Source of the DNA: Nitrosomonadales bacterium
Lineage (GTDB): Bacteria > Pseudomonadota > Gammaproteobacteria > Burkholderiales > Gallionellaceae
NCBI GenBank assembly: GCA_003235435.1
Contig: QJWF01000142.1
Location: forward strand, 1 to 6,733
Length of the DNA: 6,733 bases
Reading direction: 5' to 3'
Shown here in pieces: positions 5,087 through 6,733 of the stretch. A program made the translations under genes and the position numbers. Within the stretch, counting starts at the first letter, position 1; every line of letters starts with the position of its first letter. The notes below the pieces were generated by a model. The model was not told the origin of the DNA. It did not search any database and worked only from the letters and a program-made list of their open reading frames with translations.

Positions 5087-6469
5087 ATGCAAGATAAAGA
5101 TAGCTGGTCGGGGCGATTCTCCGAACCGGTCGCGGAATTGGTAAAGCGCTATACCGCTTCGGCTGGCTTCGATCACAAGCTGGCGATGTTTGACATCCAG
5201 GGTTCCCGGGCTCATGCGCAGATGCTGGCAGCCTGCGACATCATATCCAGACAGGATCTGAGCGAGATTCAGCGTGGTCTCGCGCAAATCGAAAACGAGA
5301 TCATCGCCGGCAATTTTGTCTGGTCGCTGGAACTGGAAGACGTTCACCTTAACATCGAAAAGCGACTCACCGCCCTGGTTGGCGATGCAGGCAAGCGGCT
5401 GCACACCGGACGTTCGCGCAACGATCAGGTAGCGACCGATGTGCGTTTGTATTTGCGCAGCGCAATCGATGAACTGGCAGTACTTCTCAAGAATGTGCAG
5501 GGTGCGCTGCTCGATCTGGCCTCTTTGCATACGAACACCATCATGCCTGGATTCACCCATTTGCAGGTCGCCCAGCCGATCACTTTTGCGCATCACCTGA
5601 TGGCTTATTTCGAGATGCTCAAGCGCGATGCCGATCGTCTGCAGGATTGCCGCAAGCGCGTCAACCGGTTGCCACTGGGCGCGGCCGCGCTGGCCGGAAC
5701 CAGCTATCCTGTCAAGCGTGAGTATGTTGCCGAACTGCTGGGCTTCGACAGCGTATGCGAGAATTCTCTGGATGCGGTTTCCGATCGTGACTTCGCCATC
5801 GAATTCACAGCCTGCGCCGCGCTGATCATGACGCACCTGTCGAGATTTTCCGAGGAACTGATTCTGTGGATGAACCCGCGTTTCGGCTTCATCGACATCG
5901 CCGACCGGTTTTGCACCGGATCTTCCATCATGCCTCAGAAGAAGAATCCCGATGTTCCCGAACTTGTACGCGGCAAAACCGGCCGTGTCAATGGTCACCT
6001 GGTCGCACTGCTGACATTGATGAAGGGACAGCCGCTGGCCTACAACAAGGATAATCAAGAAGACAAGGAACCGCTATTCGACACGGTTGAAACGCTGGTA
6101 CAGACTCTGAGCATCTATGCCGACATGATCACCGGCATAAAAGCCAACCCTGAAGCTATGCGCAACGCGGCCATGCAGGGTTATGCCACCGCCACCGACA
6201 TGGCTGATTATCTGGTCAAGAAGGGTGTGCCATTCCGCGATGCCCATGAAGCGGTGGCACTTGCGGTGCGCTTCGCCGAACAGCGTGGCTGCGATTTAAG
6301 CGATCTCGGCCTTGCCGAATTGCGGCAATTCTCCTTGCTCATCGAAGAAGATGTGTATCAGGTTCTGACTCTGGAAGGGTCTATAGCCAGCCGAAACCAC
6401 ACGGGCGCCACTTCCCCGCAACAGGTTGCGGCAGCAATCGCGCGGGCGCGAACCAGCATCTCGGAATGA
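5087..6469 (+). CDS. argH: Argininosuccinate lyase
   Basis: A 460-residue cytoplasmic enzyme of the aspartase/fumarase superfamily that splits argininosuccinate into arginine and fumarate, the last step of arginine synthesis; it acts as a homotetramer. Family landmarks are intact: [11 protein letters not shown] at the N-terminus, HTGRSRNDQ at 106-114 (substrate binding), FTHLQVAQP with His158 in the catalytic region, and the superfamily signature [12 protein letters not shown] at 278-289 with the catalytic serine loop. The C-terminal segment with [14 protein letters not shown] is also present. Length is exactly typical. The ATG is supported by AGAGGGGG (5074-5081), 5 bases upstream. It is divergent from algZ across a palindromic element and converges on the EAL gene 27 bases downstream, where a 10-bp palindrome (6482-6491) without a T-run is the only structure. 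No defects seen. Confidence 0.98.
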   Translation: MQDKDSWSGRFSEPVAELVKRYTASAGFDHKLAMFDIQGSRAHAQMLAACDIISRQDLSEIQRGLAQIENEIIAGNFVWSLELEDVHLNIEKRLTALVGDAGKRLHTGRSRNDQVATDVRLYLRSAIDELAVLLKNVQGALLDLASLHTNTIMPGFTHLQVAQPITFAHHLMAYFEMLKRDADRLQDCRKRVNRLPLGAAALAGTSYPVKREYVAELLGFDSVCENSLDAVSDRDFAIEFTACAALIMTHLSRFSEELILWMNPRFGFIDIADRFCTGSSIMPQKKNPDVPELVRGKTGRVNGHLVALLTLMKGQPLAYNKDNQEDKEPLFDTVETLVQTLSIYADMITGIKANPEAMRNAAMQGYATATDMADYLVKKGVPFRDAHEAVALAVRFAEQRGCDLSDLGLAELRQFSLLIEEDVYQVLTLEGSIASRNHTGATSPQQVAAAIARARTSISE

Positions 6470-6496
6470 CCCGGCCCGAATGTCTGCAGACCCGGT

Positions 6497-6733
6497 TTAC
6501 CCCAGTAATTTTATGAATTCTTCCAGAGGTACCGGCTTGCTGTACAAATAACCCTGGTAATGCTTGCATCCTGCGCCCCACAGAAAATCCCGTTGCTCAG
6601 TGGTTTCCACGCCCTCGGCTATCACCTCGATGCCAAGATTCTGAGCCATGCCGATGATAGTTTGAATGATCATGCTGTCCATGGATTTCGTGCTGATATT
6701 GCGCACAAAGCTCTGGTCGATCTTCAACTGATC
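6497..6733 (-). CDS. EAL-domain protein, C-terminal end (cut by window edge)
   Basis: The last 78 residues of a minus-strand protein that enters from the right edge. They match the end of an EAL cyclic-di-GMP phosphodiesterase domain: LKIDQSFVRNI with the conserved Lys and Asp, GIEVIAEGVET with the metal- and catalysis-linked Glu, then GCKHYQGYLYSKP and PLEEFIKLLG, with the stop 10 residues after the conserved Pro. The usual role is hydrolysis of cyclic-di-GMP to pGpG, lowering the signal that favours biofilm over motility. The residues seen are those of an active enzyme, but the EAL signature itself and any GGDEF, PAS or membrane sensor parts are outside the window. Transcription converges with argH. 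The EAL call is firm; the full architecture is unknown. Confidence 0.93.
   Translation of the reverse strand, partial: DQLKIDQSFVRNISTKSMDSMIIQTIIGMAQNLGIEVIAEGVETTEQRDFLWGAGCKHYQGYLYSKPVPLEEFIKLLG

Noticed and set aside
5027..6058. 343-codon open frame on the minus strand opposite argH
   Set aside because: It lies fully antisense to the strongly conserved argH, shows no recognisable domain, has low-complexity His/Gln/Arg-rich composition typical of shadow frames, and its end overlaps the palindromic element.
6482..6491. Palindrome GTCTGCAGAC between argH and the EAL gene as a bidirectional terminator
   Set aside because: A 10-bp palindrome with no loop and no T-run on either side; probably chance, although the convergent position is suggestive.

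Overview
The window reads as the chromosome of a Gram-negative proteobacterium, most likely a betaproteobacterium (perhaps a Nitrosomonadales-type lineage). The evidence is an AlgZ/AlgR-type LytS/LytTR two-component pair divergent from argH, a PA2778/PA2779-type gene pair, three Lol-type lipoproteins and moderate GC. The exact taxon is an inference. All functional calls come from reading motifs in the translated sequence; no database search was possible.

Layout. 1-595 (minus): N-terminal part of a TPR-repeat protein that runs off the left edge, with a promoter candidate upstream. 596-888: AT-rich intergenic DNA. 889-1080 (plus): a 63-residue lipoprotein of no recognised family, meeting the next gene tail to tail with 3 bases between stop codons. 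1084-2475 (minus): a tightly coupled pair, a PA2779-type exported membrane protein followed 3 bases later by a PA2778-type C39-like cysteine peptidase lipoprotein with TPRs. 2642-3010 (minus): a lipoprotein with an Ig-like domain. 3058-4880 (minus): AlgZ-like histidine kinase and AlgR-like LytTR response regulator, overlapping by 4 bases. 4881-5086: divergent intergenic region holding a roughly 141-bp palindromic, MITE-like element with a terminator-like hairpin at its argH end. 5087-6469 (plus): argH, complete. 6497-6733 (minus): C-terminal end of an EAL-domain protein that runs off the right edge.

How the genes relate. The argH/algZ-algR neighbourhood is an old proteobacterial arrangement. 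In Pseudomonas it continues into hemC, but here the DNA downstream of algR carries envelope lipoproteins and the PA2779/PA2778 pair. Much of the minus-strand block from 4880 to 1084 is therefore signalling plus envelope proteins, and its genes could share transcription. The best candidate for an under-described system is the PA2779/PA2778 pair: a C39-fold peptidase outside the cytoplasm beside an exported protein with an LPAGG motif just before its C-terminal membrane helix. That suggests, without proving, a protease-substrate pair.
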